Counted from the stretch's first letter, positions 1-9,713 are shown. The stretch: DNA of 64,000 bases from Pseudolactococcus plantarum (GCF_002441715.1 NZ_JXJX01000006.1:62001-126000), one strand, 5' to 3'. Numbers and translations are program-made. The notes: generated from the letters alone by a model not told the origin.

Positions 1-148
1 TTCCACGTCTATTTTCATAACTGCCATTATATAAGACATCATTATTGGCTAAAAAGTTTTTAGCAGCGCCACCAGTTTCAATAATTGCGGCATCCTTTAA
101 AAGCTTGCCTAGTGTGATAAATTCATCGTAAATCGTATAAGTATTCAT
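1..148 (-). CDS. yaaA: S4-domain protein YaaA, partial (C-terminus off window)
   Basis: The first 49 codons of a minus-strand gene lie here; the rest is outside the window. The readable product begins MNTYTIYDEFITLGKLLKDA and continues with a TGGAAKNFLANNDVLYNG segment. This matches the short S4 RNA-binding fold of YaaA, a small protein usually encoded beside recF and dnaN and thought to bind RNA or ribosomes. The start ATG (146-148 on the complement) has no clear Shine-Dalgarno. Instead TGTTAAAAT, an extended -10 box, sits 5 nt upstream, so the mRNA may be nearly leaderless. The gene is divergent from ymfF. Family assignment is good, but it rests on the N-terminus alone. Confidence 0.75.
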   Translation of the reverse strand, partial: MNTYTIYDEFITLGKLLKDAAIIETGGAAKNFLANNDVLYNGSYENRRG

Positions 149-273
149 ATCTCATTTTAACATAAAAACAGAGCTTGTAACCGAAATACAAAAATAAAAG
201 ATTTTAGGTTGTCTGGATAAGTTAAAGTAGATGAATTCTTATCTTGAATTGCTACAGTCAAGCTCATAATTTT

Positions 274-281
274 GGTATAAT
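274..281 (+). promoter_or_regulatory. Extended -10 promoter for ymfF-ymfH-rodZ-pgsA
   Basis: TGGTATAAT (TATAAT at 276-281) lies 22 nt before the ymfF ATG at 304. No strong -35 hexamer is visible at 17 bp, as expected for an extended -10 promoter. It is the only good promoter before this tightly spaced four-gene run. Confidence 0.6.
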
Positions 282-303
282 GGAAACTATAAAAAGGAAA
301 AGT

Positions 304-1566
304 ATGAAACTTAAAACGAATGTTAATTTACATATTATAAAAGAAAAAAAGTTTAAAACAGTTCAATTTTTGGTGCGTTTTAGAACAAAAATGTCTAGAG
401 AAACGGTCGCAAAGCGTGTGATCATTTCAAATCTGTGGGAGACTTCAAATGCTGTTTTGACAACAAGTCAACAGTTTCAAAAAAAATTATCTAGCATGTA
501 TGGAGCAAGTTTTACAAGTAGTGTGTCTAAAAAAGGCGATAACCACTTTTTGTCTATAGGTATGCGCGTCGTGCATCCAAAATACATAGCAGATGATACG
601 GTTAAAGATGCGATATCTCTGATACGTCAAGCTATCTTTATGCCATTAGTTGATGAAATAGGTTTTGATGCAGCAACATTTGATCGTGAAAAGAAAAATC
701 TAGTACACTATTTAGTCTCTACTCGTGAGGATAAATCGTATGTTGCATCGACAAAATTAGCAGGTCTTTTTTTTGATGATCAGGATGTAGCAACACCAAG
801 CATTTCGAACGCAGTATTATTGGAAAAAGAAACACGCCAAAGTGTTTATGCCTATTATCAAGAAATGATTAACACAGACGCGATAGATATTATCGTTCTA
901 GGGGATATAGATCCAGATGAAACGAAAGCGATCACGGATGCCTTTTCAAACTTCCCATTTACAGATCGTCAGTCATTGACGTCGATTTTTTATGAACAAG
1001 CTAATCATCACGATGTAAAGCTGTTAACTGAGAAAGAAGAGGTCAACCAGTCGATTTTGCAATTAGCTTATCGACATACAGTGCAATACGGAGATCAAGA
1101 TTATTTGAGTATGCAAGTACTGAATGGTGTCTTAGGTGGTTTTTCACATGCCAAGTTATTTACGACTGTCAGAGAAAAAGAAAGTTTAGCTTATTATGCA
1201 AACTCAAGATTCGATACGTTTACAGGACTTCTGAAAATTTCAGCTGGTATTGATGCGTCAGATCATGATAAAGCATTAGCATTGATAAAAGCACAGGTCA
1301 ACGCCATCGTACAGGGAGAAATTTCTGATAATGAATTAGCGCAAACAAAGAGTATGTTGAAAAATGCCTACTTTTTAGCCTTAGATTCTCCGACTAATCT
1401 AATAGAACAGGCTTACATAAAGTCGCTGTTACCAGAGCATTACCTGGATATGGTTGATTGGCTAAACAAATTAGATGCAGTCACAAAAGCTGATGTAGTT
1501 GAACTTGCGTCTAAGCTAAGGTTGCAAGCGGTATATTTTATGGAAGGAGACACGCTTGGAGATTAA
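304..1566 (+). CDS. ymfF: M16-family peptidase-like protein YmfF (non-catalytic partner)
   Basis: This is a homologue of the insulinase-like (M16) peptidases, about 420 residues. The stretch around residues 35-50, where active M16 enzymes carry HxxEH, reads VIISNLWETSN and lacks both histidines. It is therefore probably the non-catalytic half of a pair with the next gene, as in two-subunit M16C peptidases. A start further upstream at 244 is possible, but AAAAGGAAAAGT directly before the ATG at 304 and the promoter at 274-281 favour 304. The end overlaps ymfH by 11 nt, indicating translational coupling. The physiological substrate is unknown; homologues often sit beside rodZ and pgsA. Confidence 0.85.
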   Translation: MKLKTNVNLHIIKEKKFKTVQFLVRFRTKMSRETVAKRVIISNLWETSNAVLTTSQQFQKKLSSMYGASFTSSVSKKGDNHFLSIGMRVVHPKYIADDTVKDAISLIRQAIFMPLVDEIGFDAATFDREKKNLVHYLVSTREDKSYVASTKLAGLFFDDQDVATPSISNAVLLEKETRQSVYAYYQEMINTDAIDIIVLGDIDPDETKAITDAFSNFPFTDRQSLTSIFYEQANHHDVKLLTEKEEVNQSILQLAYRHTVQYGDQDYLSMQVLNGVLGGFSHAKLFTTVREKESLAYYANSRFDTFTGLLKISAGIDASDHDKALALIKAQVNAIVQGEISDNELAQTKSMLKNAYFLALDSPTNLIEQAYIKSLLPEHYLDMVDWLNKLDAVTKADVVELASKLRLQAVYFMEGDTLGD

Positions 1567-2875
1567 ACGCTATCCACAGGTTGGAGAGACGCTTTATAAA
1601 GAAGTACTAGATAATGGCCTCGTCGTCTACTATCTACCTAAACCGGACTTTCATAAAACATATGGTCTTTTTACGACAAATTTTGGCAGTCTAGATACCA
1701 CATTTGTACCACGTGGTAGCGAAACGATGAAGACATTTCCAGAAGGCATTGCACATTTTTTAGAGCACAAGTTGTTTGAAAAAGAAGCTGGTGATGCCAT
1801 GAACTTTTTTGGCGAATTAGGTGCCAACTCGAATGCCTTTACCAGTTTTTCACGGACATCCTACTTATTTTCTACTCGAGAACAAATCGACAAGAGTGTT
1901 GCTTTATTGCTTGATTTTGTGCAAGAACCTTATTTTACTCAGACTTCAGTAGAAAAAGAACAAGGCATTATCACACAAGAAATTCAGATGTACCAAGATG
2001 ATGCAGACTTTCGCTTGTTTTTTGGTTTATTACAGAATCTCTATCCCAATTCACCATTGGCTTCTGATATAGCAGGGACGCCCCAGAGTATCAGAGAAAT
2101 TTCAGCAGATGATCTTTATGACAATTATCATACCTTTTATCATCCAGCTAATATGACTTTGTTTCTAACCGGTCCTTTTGATGTCCCAAGCATGGCAACA
2201 TTAGTTGAAAAAAATCAGGCTCAAAAAAAGTTTGGTACCGCATCAGACATCGAACGTGCGCCATTTAAACCTGGAAAACAGGTGATGTCAAATTCACTAT
2301 ATTTTGACGTTACGATGCCTAAACTTGCTTTAGGCTTTAGAGGCTATGATACATTACCAGCAGAAGACTTAGCGCGTTTTGAGTATAAACTTGCCGTTCA
2401 AGTGATGTTGACAATGCTTTTCGGAAATACTAGTAGTCAGTATGAAAGGCTCTATAACCAAGGCTTAATCGATGATTCTTTTGGATTTGATTTTGAGGTG
2501 ACACCTCAATATCACTTTGTCAGTATGACATCAGATACCCTACAGCCAATAAAACTTGCTAAAATTTTGCGTGATACACTAAAAAGTTATAGAATAGAAA
2601 GTGATTTCAATTTAGCTCATCTAGATATGATCAAAAAAGAATTGTTAGGGGATTACTATAAATCATTAAATTCACCTGAATTTATAGCAAATCAATTTTC
2701 ATCAAATTTATTTGACACTGTTAACTTTTTTGATTTCCCTGTTATGTTATCAGCCCTAACAATCGAAAAAATAGCACACTATGCAGATAGATTTGTAAAA
2801 GATATGTGTGCAACTGAATTTATTTTGATGCCCAAACAAGGTGAAGAAGATGAGGATTTTGTGTCCGAAAACTGA
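1556..2875 (+). CDS. ymfH: M16-family zinc peptidase YmfH
   Basis: Insulinase-type zinc metallopeptidase of 439 residues. The zinc motif HFLEH is intact at about residues 68-72 (GIAHFLEHKLFEKE), with downstream acidic residues that may supply the third ligand. Together with YmfF it probably forms a heterodimeric M16 peptidase acting on peptides or small proteins. Translation starts at TTG 1556, inside the end of ymfF, behind GGAGA (AAGGAGACACGC). Co-expression with rodZ and pgsA suggests a link with envelope upkeep, but no substrate can be named from sequence. Confidence 0.9.
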   Translation: MEIKRYPQVGETLYKEVLDNGLVVYYLPKPDFHKTYGLFTTNFGSLDTTFVPRGSETMKTFPEGIAHFLEHKLFEKEAGDAMNFFGELGANSNAFTSFSRTSYLFSTREQIDKSVALLLDFVQEPYFTQTSVEKEQGIITQEIQMYQDDADFRLFFGLLQNLYPNSPLASDIAGTPQSIREISADDLYDNYHTFYHPANMTLFLTGPFDVPSMATLVEKNQAQKKFGTASDIERAPFKPGKQVMSNSLYFDVTMPKLALGFRGYDTLPAEDLARFEYKLAVQVMLTMLFGNTSSQYERLYNQGLIDDSFGFDFEVTPQYHFVSMTSDTLQPIKLAKILRDTLKSYRIESDFNLAHLDMIKKELLGDYYKSLNSPEFIANQFSSNLFDTVNFFDFPVMLSALTIEKIAHYADRFVKDMCATEFILMPKQGEEDEDFVSEN

Positions 2876-2935
2876 ATATAAGATGATACAACAGTGAAAT
2901 AAAAAGACATACATCAAACAAAGAAGGGGGTTCTC

Positions 2936-3808
2936 GTGGTAGAAAAAACAGTTGGTCAAGTTTTACGCGCAAAGCGTGCAACACTTGATATGACGCTTAA
3001 GCAAGTAGAAGACTATACAAAGATTCAAAAAACATATATTATTGCCTTGGAACAAGACGATTACGATGCGCTTCCAGGGGACTTTTATATCAAAGCATAT
3101 TTAAAACAATATGCTGAGCGTCTAGGTCTAGATTCCGATCAGTTGATAGATGCTTATGAAGAGGGGGCGATGATCGAAGTAGATGAACCGATTGATCATT
3201 CTGTAAACTATCGGTTTATCAAGCCCTCAGAACGCGATGATCAAGAACAGGTAACGAATGCTCGAAAAACGTGGCGATATTATCTACCTATTACAATTCT
3301 AGGTGGTGTTGCTTGTTTGATTGTTATTGCTATCTCAATCGTCGTACTCTTGAATAATCCTAAAAAAGATGACATAGCTGAAAATTTATACACTGTTTCC
3401 GCATCATCTAGCGTGTCTACGAAAAGTAGTCAAAAACAAGAAAAAAAATCAACTCCTGAAAGTTCGTCGGCACCTACCCCAGCAACTCCTAAAACAGAGA
3501 TTCAGGTGACAGGACAAGGTCAAACGTTGACTGCAAAAGTGAAACATGCACCTAACCCTGTTAAGGTGAATCTGAGTGTCGCTGAGAACACAGAAATCTG
3601 GTTAGGCATGACAAATTCTGATTTAGCTGGTGGACAAGTCACACTAACTAGTCAAACACCAGTTGTCGCCACCTTGAGTGATAAGACAACGGTATTAACA
3701 GTTGGTAAAACATCAGGGTTAATGATCAACATCGGTGATACCCCACTTGATTTATCTAGTATTGGTGCACCTGATACACCTGCAACCCTAACGATTGAAA
3801 TAGAATAG
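2936..3808 (+). CDS. rodZ: RodZ-like cell-shape protein (HTH, one TM, DUF4115)
   Basis: The protein is bitopic. A helix-turn-helix of the XRE/RodZ type spans residues 5-67 (VGQVLRAKRATLDMTLKQVE). A basic stretch leads into one transmembrane helix at about 115-139, followed by a Ser/Pro/Thr-rich linker (155-190). The extracellular domain (about 190-290) matches DUF4115. RodZ links the cytoskeletal or elongasome machinery to wall synthesis; in ovoid cocci it works with MreC and MreD, which are also encoded in this window. GTG start at 2936 follows AAGAAGGGGG. The gene is 8 nt from pgsA and shares its transcript. Confidence 0.88.
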   Translation: MVEKTVGQVLRAKRATLDMTLKQVEDYTKIQKTYIIALEQDDYDALPGDFYIKAYLKQYAERLGLDSDQLIDAYEEGAMIEVDEPIDHSVNYRFIKPSERDDQEQVTNARKTWRYYLPITILGGVACLIVIAISIVVLLNNPKKDDIAENLYTVSASSSVSTKSSQKQEKKSTPESSSAPTPATPKTEIQVTGQGQTLTAKVKHAPNPVKVNLSVAENTEIWLGMTNSDLAGGQVTLTSQTPVVATLSDKTTVLTVGKTSGLMINIGDTPLDLSSIGAPDTPATLTIEIE

Positions 3809-3816
3809 AGATAAAG

Positions 3817-4362
3817 ATGAAATTTACCAAAGAAAATTTACCAAATAATTTAACGATTGCACGTATTTTTGCAATACCAGTTTTCCTTTTGATTTTAGTA
3901 TTGGGCGGACAGTCGCAAAGTTGGCAAATTGTGGCAGCCATTTTGTTTGCAATCGCATCTGCAACGGATTGGTTAGACGGTTATTTAGCTAGAAAGTGGA
4001 ATATCGTCTCTAATTTCGGGAAATTTGCGGATCCCTTAGCTGACAAAATGTTAGTGATGGCAGCGTTTATTATGCTAATACCACTTAACTTGGCACCAGC
4101 ATGGGTGATTGCAATTATTATTTGTCGTGAATTAGCTGTGACTGGTCTACGCCTACTCTTGGTAGAACAAGGTGGTGTTGTCATGGCTGCAGCCTTACCT
4201 GGGAAAATTAAAACATTTACACAAATGTTATCAATTATTTTCTTATTATTAGGATTGACGATGATTGGCACTATTTTCCTATATATCTGTCTTGTTGCTA
4301 CGATTTATTCAGGCTACGATTATTTTGCAAAAAATATGGGTGTTTTCAAGGATGTAGCGTGA
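3817..4362 (+). CDS. pgsA: CDP-diacylglycerol-glycerol-3-phosphate 3-phosphatidyltransferase
   Basis: Integral membrane enzyme that makes phosphatidylglycerol phosphate from CDP-diacylglycerol and sn-glycerol-3-phosphate, the committed step to phosphatidylglycerol and cardiolipin. The CDP-alcohol phosphotransferase signature is complete: DWLDGYLARKWN, then GKFADPLAD (D-x2-DG-x2-AR-x8-G-x3-D-x3-D) near residues 56-82. Several hydrophobic helices surround it. Length (181 residues) is normal. It is last in the ymfF-ymfH-rodZ-pgsA run; no clear terminator follows before the hisS promoter. Confidence 0.95.
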   Translation: MKFTKENLPNNLTIARIFAIPVFLLILVLGGQSQSWQIVAAILFAIASATDWLDGYLARKWNIVSNFGKFADPLADKMLVMAAFIMLIPLNLAPAWVIAIIICRELAVTGLRLLLVEQGGVVMAAALPGKIKTFTQMLSIIFLLLGLTMIGTIFLYICLVATIYSGYDYFAKNMGVFKDVA

Positions 4363-4380
4363 TTTTTTCTCGTTAAAATC

Positions 4381-4409
4381 TTGCAAATTAGGACTGACTA
4401 ATATATAAT
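4381..4409 (+). promoter_or_regulatory. Promoter of the hisS operon
   Basis: TTGCAA (4381-4386), a 17-bp spacer and TATAAT (4404-4409) form a near-consensus promoter. Transcription should begin around 4415-4417, just before the structured leader. Confidence 0.8.
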
Positions 4410-4415
4410 TAAGTG

Positions 4416-4575
4416 AAGAGAGCGGCGGTATCTGAAAAGCCGAATGAACGTGACAGATAACTGATAGGTGGCGACTTTATAGCTAAAAAGCTAGGTATTT
4501 CTAGGAAACCAAGGTGGTACCACGATATTATCGTCCTTGAGCGTGTGTTTTTTGCGCTCTTGGGCGTTTTCTTAT
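4416..4575 (+). promoter_or_regulatory. T-box-like tRNA-sensing leader of hisS, unusually short
   Basis: The T-box core AAGGTGGTACCACG is at 4511-4524. AAGG (4511-4514) can pair with CCTT after ATCGT to make the antiterminator. The competing terminator is CGTCC..GAGCG / CGCTC..GGGCG followed by TTTTCTT (about 4531-4573). Upstream are a Stem III-like hairpin TAGCT-AAAA-AGCTA and a TATCTG/CAGATA stem (4429-4434 with 4453-4458). AGAGAGC resembles the AG-bulge region of Stem I. The expected 5' half of Stem I (AGUA motif) is absent, because the promoter lies only about 12 nt upstream. No His codon (CAC/CAT) is visible in the TATCTG/CAGATA loop. The T-box call is firm; the architecture of the 5' part is uncertain. 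Confidence 0.8.
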
Positions 4576-4602
4576 AGATAGTTGAGAGGATATAAGGTAA
4601 GG

Positions 4603-5883
4603 ATGAAATTACAAAGACCTAAAGGGACAAATGATATTTTACCCGGAGAAAGTGAAAAATGGCAGTTTGTAGAAGAAAAGATGAGACAAGTATTTTCTGA
4701 TTATCATTTTAGTGAAATTAGAACACCAATTTTTGAACATTATGAAGTGATCTCACGTTCTGTTGGAGATACGACTGATATTGTGACAAAAGAGATGTAT
4801 GATTTCTATGATAAAGGGGATCGACATGTCACGCTTCGCCCTGAAGGGACAGCACCTATCGTTCGCTCATATGTTGAAAACAAGAAATTTGCACCAGAAG
4901 TTCAAAAACCTTTTAAGGTATACTATACTGGACCTATGTTTCGTTATGAGCGTCCACAAGCAGGTAGACTCCGTGAATTTCATCAAATTGGTGTAGAAAA
5001 TTTTGGTTCAAATAATCCAGCTACAGATGTCGAAACAATTGCGATGGCTAAAGCATTCTTTGATGCATTAGGTGTTAAAGATATTAAACTTGTGATTAAT
5101 TCATTAGGTGATAGTGAAACGCGCACCCAATACCGTGAAGCTTTGATCGCTTACTTATCACAACATTTAGATCAGCTGTCATCAGATTCAAAACGTCGAT
5201 TACATGACAATCCATTACGTGTATTAGATTCTAAAGAACAAGCGGATATTGCTATCGTAAAAGACGCACCATCTATCTTAGATTTCCTATCTGAGGCGAG
5301 CCAACAACACTTGAGTGCTGTTACAACAATGTTAGATAGTTTAGGCATTGCTTATCAGATAGATCAAAATATGGTACGTGGTCTAGATTATTATAACGAT
5401 ACGATTTTTGAGTTTATGACAACGATAAAAGGAAAAGAGTTGACATTATGTGGTGGTGGACGCTACGATGGGCTTGTTAGTTACTTTGGTGGTCCGGATA
5501 CACCAGCTTTTGGCTTTGGTCTTGGTGTAGAACGTCTACTGTTGGTATTAGAGGCACAAAATATTGCATTACCTGTCGTCAACTCATTAGCTGTTTATGT
5601 TGTTGTTTTAGGGGACAGTGCGAATATCGCTGCATTGAAATTAGTGCAATCGTTACGTAACCAAGGATATGCAGTAGAGCGCGATGTCCTTAATCGTAAG
5701 ATTAAGCAACAGTTTAAGTCAGCAGAGGAATTTGGTGCTAGAACGATTATTACTTTAGGAGAATCAGAAGTCGCTTCAGGTGATGTTACTGTTAAAAATA
5801 ATGTGACGCGTCAGTCAGTTAACACAACCTTAGCAGAAATCGAAGAGAATTTTGATGATGTATTTGAGAAAGTTACAAAGTAA
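4603..5883 (+). CDS. hisS: Histidyl-tRNA synthetase
   Basis: Class II aminoacyl-tRNA synthetase charging tRNA-His. Motif 2 is [19 protein letters not shown], the histidine-specific motifs are [13 protein letters not shown] and [10 protein letters not shown], and motif 3 is [11 protein letters not shown]. The anticodon-binding domain occupies about residues 325-425. The start is taken at ATG 4603 with AAGG five bases upstream; an upstream in-frame TTG at 4582 lies next to the leader terminator and is less likely. The stop overlaps the next start by one base (TAATG). Expression is probably controlled by the T-box leader at 4416-4575. Confidence 0.96.
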   Translation: MKLQRPKGTNDILPGESEKWQFVEEKMRQVFSDYHFSEIRTPIFEHYEVISRSVGDTTDIVTKEMYDFYDKGDRHVTLRPEGTAPIVRSYVENKKFAPEVQKPFKVYYTGPMFRYERPQAGRLREFHQIGVENFGSNNPATDVETIAMAKAFFDALGVKDIKLVINSLGDSETRTQYREALIAYLSQHLDQLSSDSKRRLHDNPLRVLDSKEQADIAIVKDAPSILDFLSEASQQHLSAVTTMLDSLGIAYQIDQNMVRGLDYYNDTIFEFMTTIKGKELTLCGGGRYDGLVSYFGGPDTPAFGFGLGVERLLLVLEAQNIALPVVNSLAVYVVVLGDSANIAALKLVQSLRNQGYAVERDVLNRKIKQQFKSAEEFGARTIITLGESEVASGDVTVKNNVTRQSVNTTLAEIEENFDDVFEKVTK

Positions 5884-6113
5884 TGGCTGATAAACTGAAA
5901 CTATTAATGGGATTATCAGCGCTATCCATAGCTGCTAGTCTTTATCAAATGCTTACAAGTACACATCGTGTTGGTAGTACGTTTTTGGTCATTTACTGTG
6001 CTGTGGTTGTGCTTTTTAATAGAGATAGGGCAATTTCTAAAAGTAAACTTGCGATGGTGGTTGTAATCCTGACACTTGTATTACAATTTTGGGTCACAAT
6101 CTCTACACGATAA
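5883..6113 (+). CDS. Small membrane protein between hisS and aspS, unknown function
   Basis: Seventy-six residues with two or three hydrophobic helices (about 6-20, 32-46, 55-73) separated by short charged turns, for example NRDRAISKSK. The ATG overlaps the hisS stop codon, so it is translationally coupled to hisS. I do not recognise a family. Its conserved slot inside an aminoacyl-tRNA synthetase operon and its clean hydrophobic pattern support a real gene. No function can be inferred. Confidence 0.65.
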   Translation: MADKLKLLMGLSALSIAASLYQMLTSTHRVGSTFLVIYCAVVVLFNRDRAISKSKLAMVVVILTLVLQFWVTISTR

Positions 6114-6167
6114 AACAGGCTATTACTTTAGTATTCAATTTTTAAAAGTTCAGAAAGGACAAAACAT

Positions 6168-7910
6168 ATGAAGCGTACCATGTATGCGGGAGCAGTTCGT
6201 TTAGCACACTTAGAACAGACGATTACCCTTAAAGGATGGGTATCACGACGTAGAGATTTGGGCGGTTTGATTTTTATTGATTTACGTGACCGTGAAGGGA
6301 TTATGCAGCTGGTTGTTAATCCGGAGCTTGTATCAAAAGAAGTATTAGCTACAGCAGAAAGCCTAAGAAGTGAGTATGTGGTTGAAGTCACTGGTAGAGT
6401 ATCGGCAAGAACGCAAGCCAATCATAAATTAGCAACGGGTGAGGTTGAACTTGAAGTATCAGCGTTAACGATTTTAAACACTGCAAAGACAACACCATTT
6501 GAGATAAAAGATAATCTTGAAGCTAGTGATGACACACGCCTGCGTTATCGTTACTTAGATTTACGTCGCCCTGAGATGTTAGCTAATTTAAAATTAAGAC
6601 ATCAAGTGACAAAGTCGATTCGTCATTATTTAGATGATCTTGACTTTATTGATGTTGAAACACCAATGTTAACAAAATCAACACCAGAAGGTGCGCGTGA
6701 TTATCTGGTACCTAGTCGTGTGTCCCAAGGACATTTTTATGCCTTACCACAATCTCCACAAATCACCAAACAGTTGTTAATGAATGCTGGTTTTGACCGC
6801 TATTACCAAATTGTTAAGTGTTTTAGAGATGAGGATTTACGTGGGGACCGACAACCTGAGTTTACACAAGTGGATTTAGAAACTGCCTTTCTAGATGAAA
6901 CAGAGATTCAAGAGTTGACAGAAGGCCTGATTGCAAAGGTCATGAAAGAGACTAAAGACATCACCGTAAGTTTGCCATTCCCACGGATATCATATGATGA
7001 TGCCATGAATCGATATGGCTCTGATAAGCCCGACACTAGGTTTGAGATGGAGCTTGTAGATATCACAGCTATTGCGAAACGCGCTGATTTTAAAGTGTTT
7101 ACGCAAGCATCAGCCATCAAAGCAATTGTTGTTAAAAACCTGGCAGATCGTTACTCGCGTAAAGATATTGATAAACTAACAGAATTTGCTAAGCAATTTG
7201 GCGCTAAAGGACTTGCTTGGGTGAAATTCTCAGATCAAGTTTTTGCAGGACCAATTGCTAAATTTTTACCAGATATTGCAGATGATTTAACAAAAGCCTT
7301 GTCCTTGACAGAGAACGATCTCGTCTTATTTGTGGCAGACGATCTAGACGTTGCCAATACAACCTTAGGTGCGATACGTAGTCGAATAGCTAAAGAACAG
7401 GACTTGATTGCGCCAGATCAATATAACTTTTTATGGGTAGTTGATTGGCCAATGTTTGAGTGGAGTGAAGAAGAATCTCGCTATATGAGTGCGCATCACC
7501 CTTTTACATTACCAACACAAGACAGTGCTCCTGAACTTGAAGGGGACTTGTCAAAAGTTCGTGCAGTTGCTTATGATATTGTCTTAAATGGCTATGAATT
7601 AGGCGGTGGTAGCTTACGGATTAATCAAAAAGAGCTTCAAGAACGTATGTTTACAGCACTTGGTTTCACAAAAGAAGCAGCTAATGAACAATTTGGCTTC
7701 TTATTAGAAGCGATGAATTATGGTTTTCCACCACATGGCGGACTAGCACTTGGACTTGATCGATTTGTCATGTTATTAGCTGGTAAAGATAATATACGAG
7801 AAGTTATTGCATTTCCAAAAAATAATAAAGCAACTGATCCGATGACACAAGCACCTAGCGATGTGTCAGACCAACAACTTGATGAACTTAATTTAAAAAT
7901 TGGGAAATAA
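6168..7910 (+). CDS. aspS: Aspartyl-tRNA synthetase
   Basis: Class IIb synthetase of 580 residues, the normal bacterial length. In order it has an N-terminal OB-fold anticodon-binding domain ([20 protein letters not shown], residues 23-42), motif 2 [18 protein letters not shown], a GAD insertion domain (about 290-410) and motif 3 [13 protein letters not shown]. The hisS-aspS pairing is common in Firmicutes. ATG at 6168 follows AGAAAGGAC. Transcription probably comes from the hisS promoter, since only 54 nt separate it from the small membrane gene. Confidence 0.97.
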   Translation: MKRTMYAGAVRLAHLEQTITLKGWVSRRRDLGGLIFIDLRDREGIMQLVVNPELVSKEVLATAESLRSEYVVEVTGRVSARTQANHKLATGEVELEVSALTILNTAKTTPFEIKDNLEASDDTRLRYRYLDLRRPEMLANLKLRHQVTKSIRHYLDDLDFIDVETPMLTKSTPEGARDYLVPSRVSQGHFYALPQSPQITKQLLMNAGFDRYYQIVKCFRDEDLRGDRQPEFTQVDLETAFLDETEIQELTEGLIAKVMKETKDITVSLPFPRISYDDAMNRYGSDKPDTRFEMELVDITAIAKRADFKVFTQASAIKAIVVKNLADRYSRKDIDKLTEFAKQFGAKGLAWVKFSDQVFAGPIAKFLPDIADDLTKALSLTENDLVLFVADDLDVANTTLGAIRSRIAKEQDLIAPDQYNFLWVVDWPMFEWSEEESRYMSAHHPFTLPTQDSAPELEGDLSKVRAVAYDIVLNGYELGGGSLRINQKELQERMFTALGFTKEAANEQFGFLLEAMNYGFPPHGGLALGLDRFVMLLAGKDNIREVIAFPKNNKATDPMTQAPSDVSDQQLDELNLKIGK

Positions 7911-7912
7911 AG

Positions 7913-8788
7913 ATGATGAATCTGATTAGAAATATATCTGTCGAGAAATTGATGCAAAAGTTTTCAGCATCAGTCGTTTATGCGATACTATCAGCTGTCG
8001 CGCTAAATTTATTTTTTCAACCGGGACATGTCTATTCAAGTGGTATTACAGGTTTAGCACAAATATTTACAACGTTATCTGTGAATATCATTGGACAGAA
8101 TTTACCGGTGTCCATTACTTTATACTTACTGAATCTACCTTTACTGATACTTGCCTGGTTTAAGATTGGTAAACAATTTACAATTTATACTGTGCTTACG
8201 GTTACTTTAAGTTCAGTATTCATTCATATTATTCCTCAGTATACCTTGGCTACTGACCCAATCATTAATGCGATTTTTGGTGGTGCTATTATGGGATCTG
8301 GCATTGGCTATGCTTTACGTAGTGGTATTTCCAGTGGTGGAACAGATATTATCAGTTTATATATCCGTAAAAAAACAGGTCGTCAAGTCGGTAACATCAG
8401 TTTAATATTTAATGGTGTGATTGTTATCGTGGCAGGAATACTTTTTGGCTGGCAATATATGTTTTATTCGCTTTTAACAATCTTTGTTTCAAGTCGTGTC
8501 ACAGATGCGATTTATACGAAACAAAGAAAACTGCAAGCGACAATTGTGACTAAAAATCCTGAGGTAGTCATTCAAGCACTACACGAATTATTACATCGTG
8601 GTGTCACGGTTGTCAACTCTGCTGAAGGTGGGTATTCACACATCGATATGACACTGTTGATCACGATTATTACACAAGCAGAATACCAAGAGTTTAAATA
8701 CATCATGAAAACAGTTGATCCACATGCTTTTGTATCAATAGTTGAAAATGTTAAGGTGCTAGGACGCTTTGTTGAAGATGAGGCGTAA
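7913..8788 (+). CDS. YitT-family membrane protein (DUF2179 C-terminus)
   Basis: About 290 residues: an N-terminal YitT/DUF161 membrane domain with five or six helices (residues 18-200, including the glycine-rich GYALRSGISSGGTDIISLYI), then a soluble DUF2179 domain (about 215-290). YitT proteins are widespread and poorly characterised; transport is assumed. It starts 3 nt after aspS and is followed after 73 nt by a paralogue. ATG 7916 is an equally good start. Confidence 0.85.
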   Translation: MMNLIRNISVEKLMQKFSASVVYAILSAVALNLFFQPGHVYSSGITGLAQIFTTLSVNIIGQNLPVSITLYLLNLPLLILAWFKIGKQFTIYTVLTVTLSSVFIHIIPQYTLATDPIINAIFGGAIMGSGIGYALRSGISSGGTDIISLYIRKKTGRQVGNISLIFNGVIVIVAGILFGWQYMFYSLLTIFVSSRVTDAIYTKQRKLQATIVTKNPEVVIQALHELLHRGVTVVNSAEGGYSHIDMTLLITIITQAEYQEFKYIMKTVDPHAFVSIVENVKVLGRFVEDEA

Positions 8789-8861
8789 TCGGATACAGCG
8801 TTTTTCATAAAATTATGACCCTATCATGAGTTAACCTTGGTACTAAAGATAGGAGCATTAG

Positions 8862-9713
8862 ATGATAAAACAAACTAGATTTCATCCAATAAATTTTATA
8901 ATGATTGCTTTAGGGACTGCGATCTATGCGTTTGGATTTGTTAATTTTAATATGGCTAATCAGCTTGCAGAAGGTGGTATTAGTGGTTTTACCTTGATTG
9001 GCCATGCACTTTTTAATATCAATCCAGCTTACTCACAGTTGCTACTTAATCTACCTCTATTTTTCCTCGGTAGTAAAATATTTGGTAAGAAAGAGATGAT
9101 TTATACCATACATGGCACGATTTGTATGTCACTTGCCATCTGGGTTTTTCAAAAGATTAATTTTAATATCGATATCAGCCACGATATGCTGATTGCTGCT
9201 TTACTTGCTGGTATTTTTGCTGGTATAGGTGTTGGTATCGTCTTTCGATTTGGTGGAACGACAGGTGGTGCGGATATCATTGGTCGTTATGTAGAGCAAA
9301 AAAGAGGGATTGCTATTGGGCAAAGTCTCTTCATACTAGATATTTTAGTGCTGACACTTTCTTTAAGCTATATAGATGTACAACATATGATGTATACAGT
9401 GATTGCGAGTTTTGTATTCAGTCAAGTTGTTGCTGTTGTGCAAAATGGTGGCTATACTGTTCGCGGTATGTTAATTATTAGCGAGCATCATGAAGCAATT
9501 TCTGCTAAAATCATGTCAGAAGTTAAGCGTGGAGCAACTTATCTAAAAGCAGAAGGCGTTTACTCAGCCCAAGATAAAAAAGTGATTTATGTTGTCTTAA
9601 GTCCTAGTCAGGTGCTTATCGTCAAAAACTTATTAGCAGAAATTGACCCAGATGCGTTCATCTCGATTATTAATGTTCACGAGGTGATAGGCAGTGGCTT
9701 TACCTATGAATAA
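8862..9713 (+). CDS. YitT-family membrane protein, second copy
   Basis: Second YitT/DUF161 protein with the same layout as its neighbour: membrane helices through about residue 195 with the signature FRFGGTTGGADIIGRYVE, then DUF2179 (about 210-283). The two differ clearly in sequence, so the duplication is old. They may act as a heteromer. ATG 8862 follows GATAGGAGCATTAG. Function is unknown. A bidirectional terminator ends the run. Confidence 0.85.
   Translation: MIKQTRFHPINFIMIALGTAIYAFGFVNFNMANQLAEGGISGFTLIGHALFNINPAYSQLLLNLPLFFLGSKIFGKKEMIYTIHGTICMSLAIWVFQKINFNIDISHDMLIAALLAGIFAGIGVGIVFRFGGTTGGADIIGRYVEQKRGIAIGQSLFILDILVLTLSLSYIDVQHMMYTVIASFVFSQVVAVVQNGGYTVRGMLIISEHHEAISAKIMSEVKRGATYLKAEGVYSAQDKKVIYVVLSPSQVLIVKNLLAEIDPDAFISIINVHEVIGSGFTYE

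Noticed and set aside
4381-4603. A standard full-length T-box with His specifier
   Set aside because: The promoter lies too close for a normal Stem I and no CAC/CAT is in the candidate specifier loop; kept as an atypical T-box instead.
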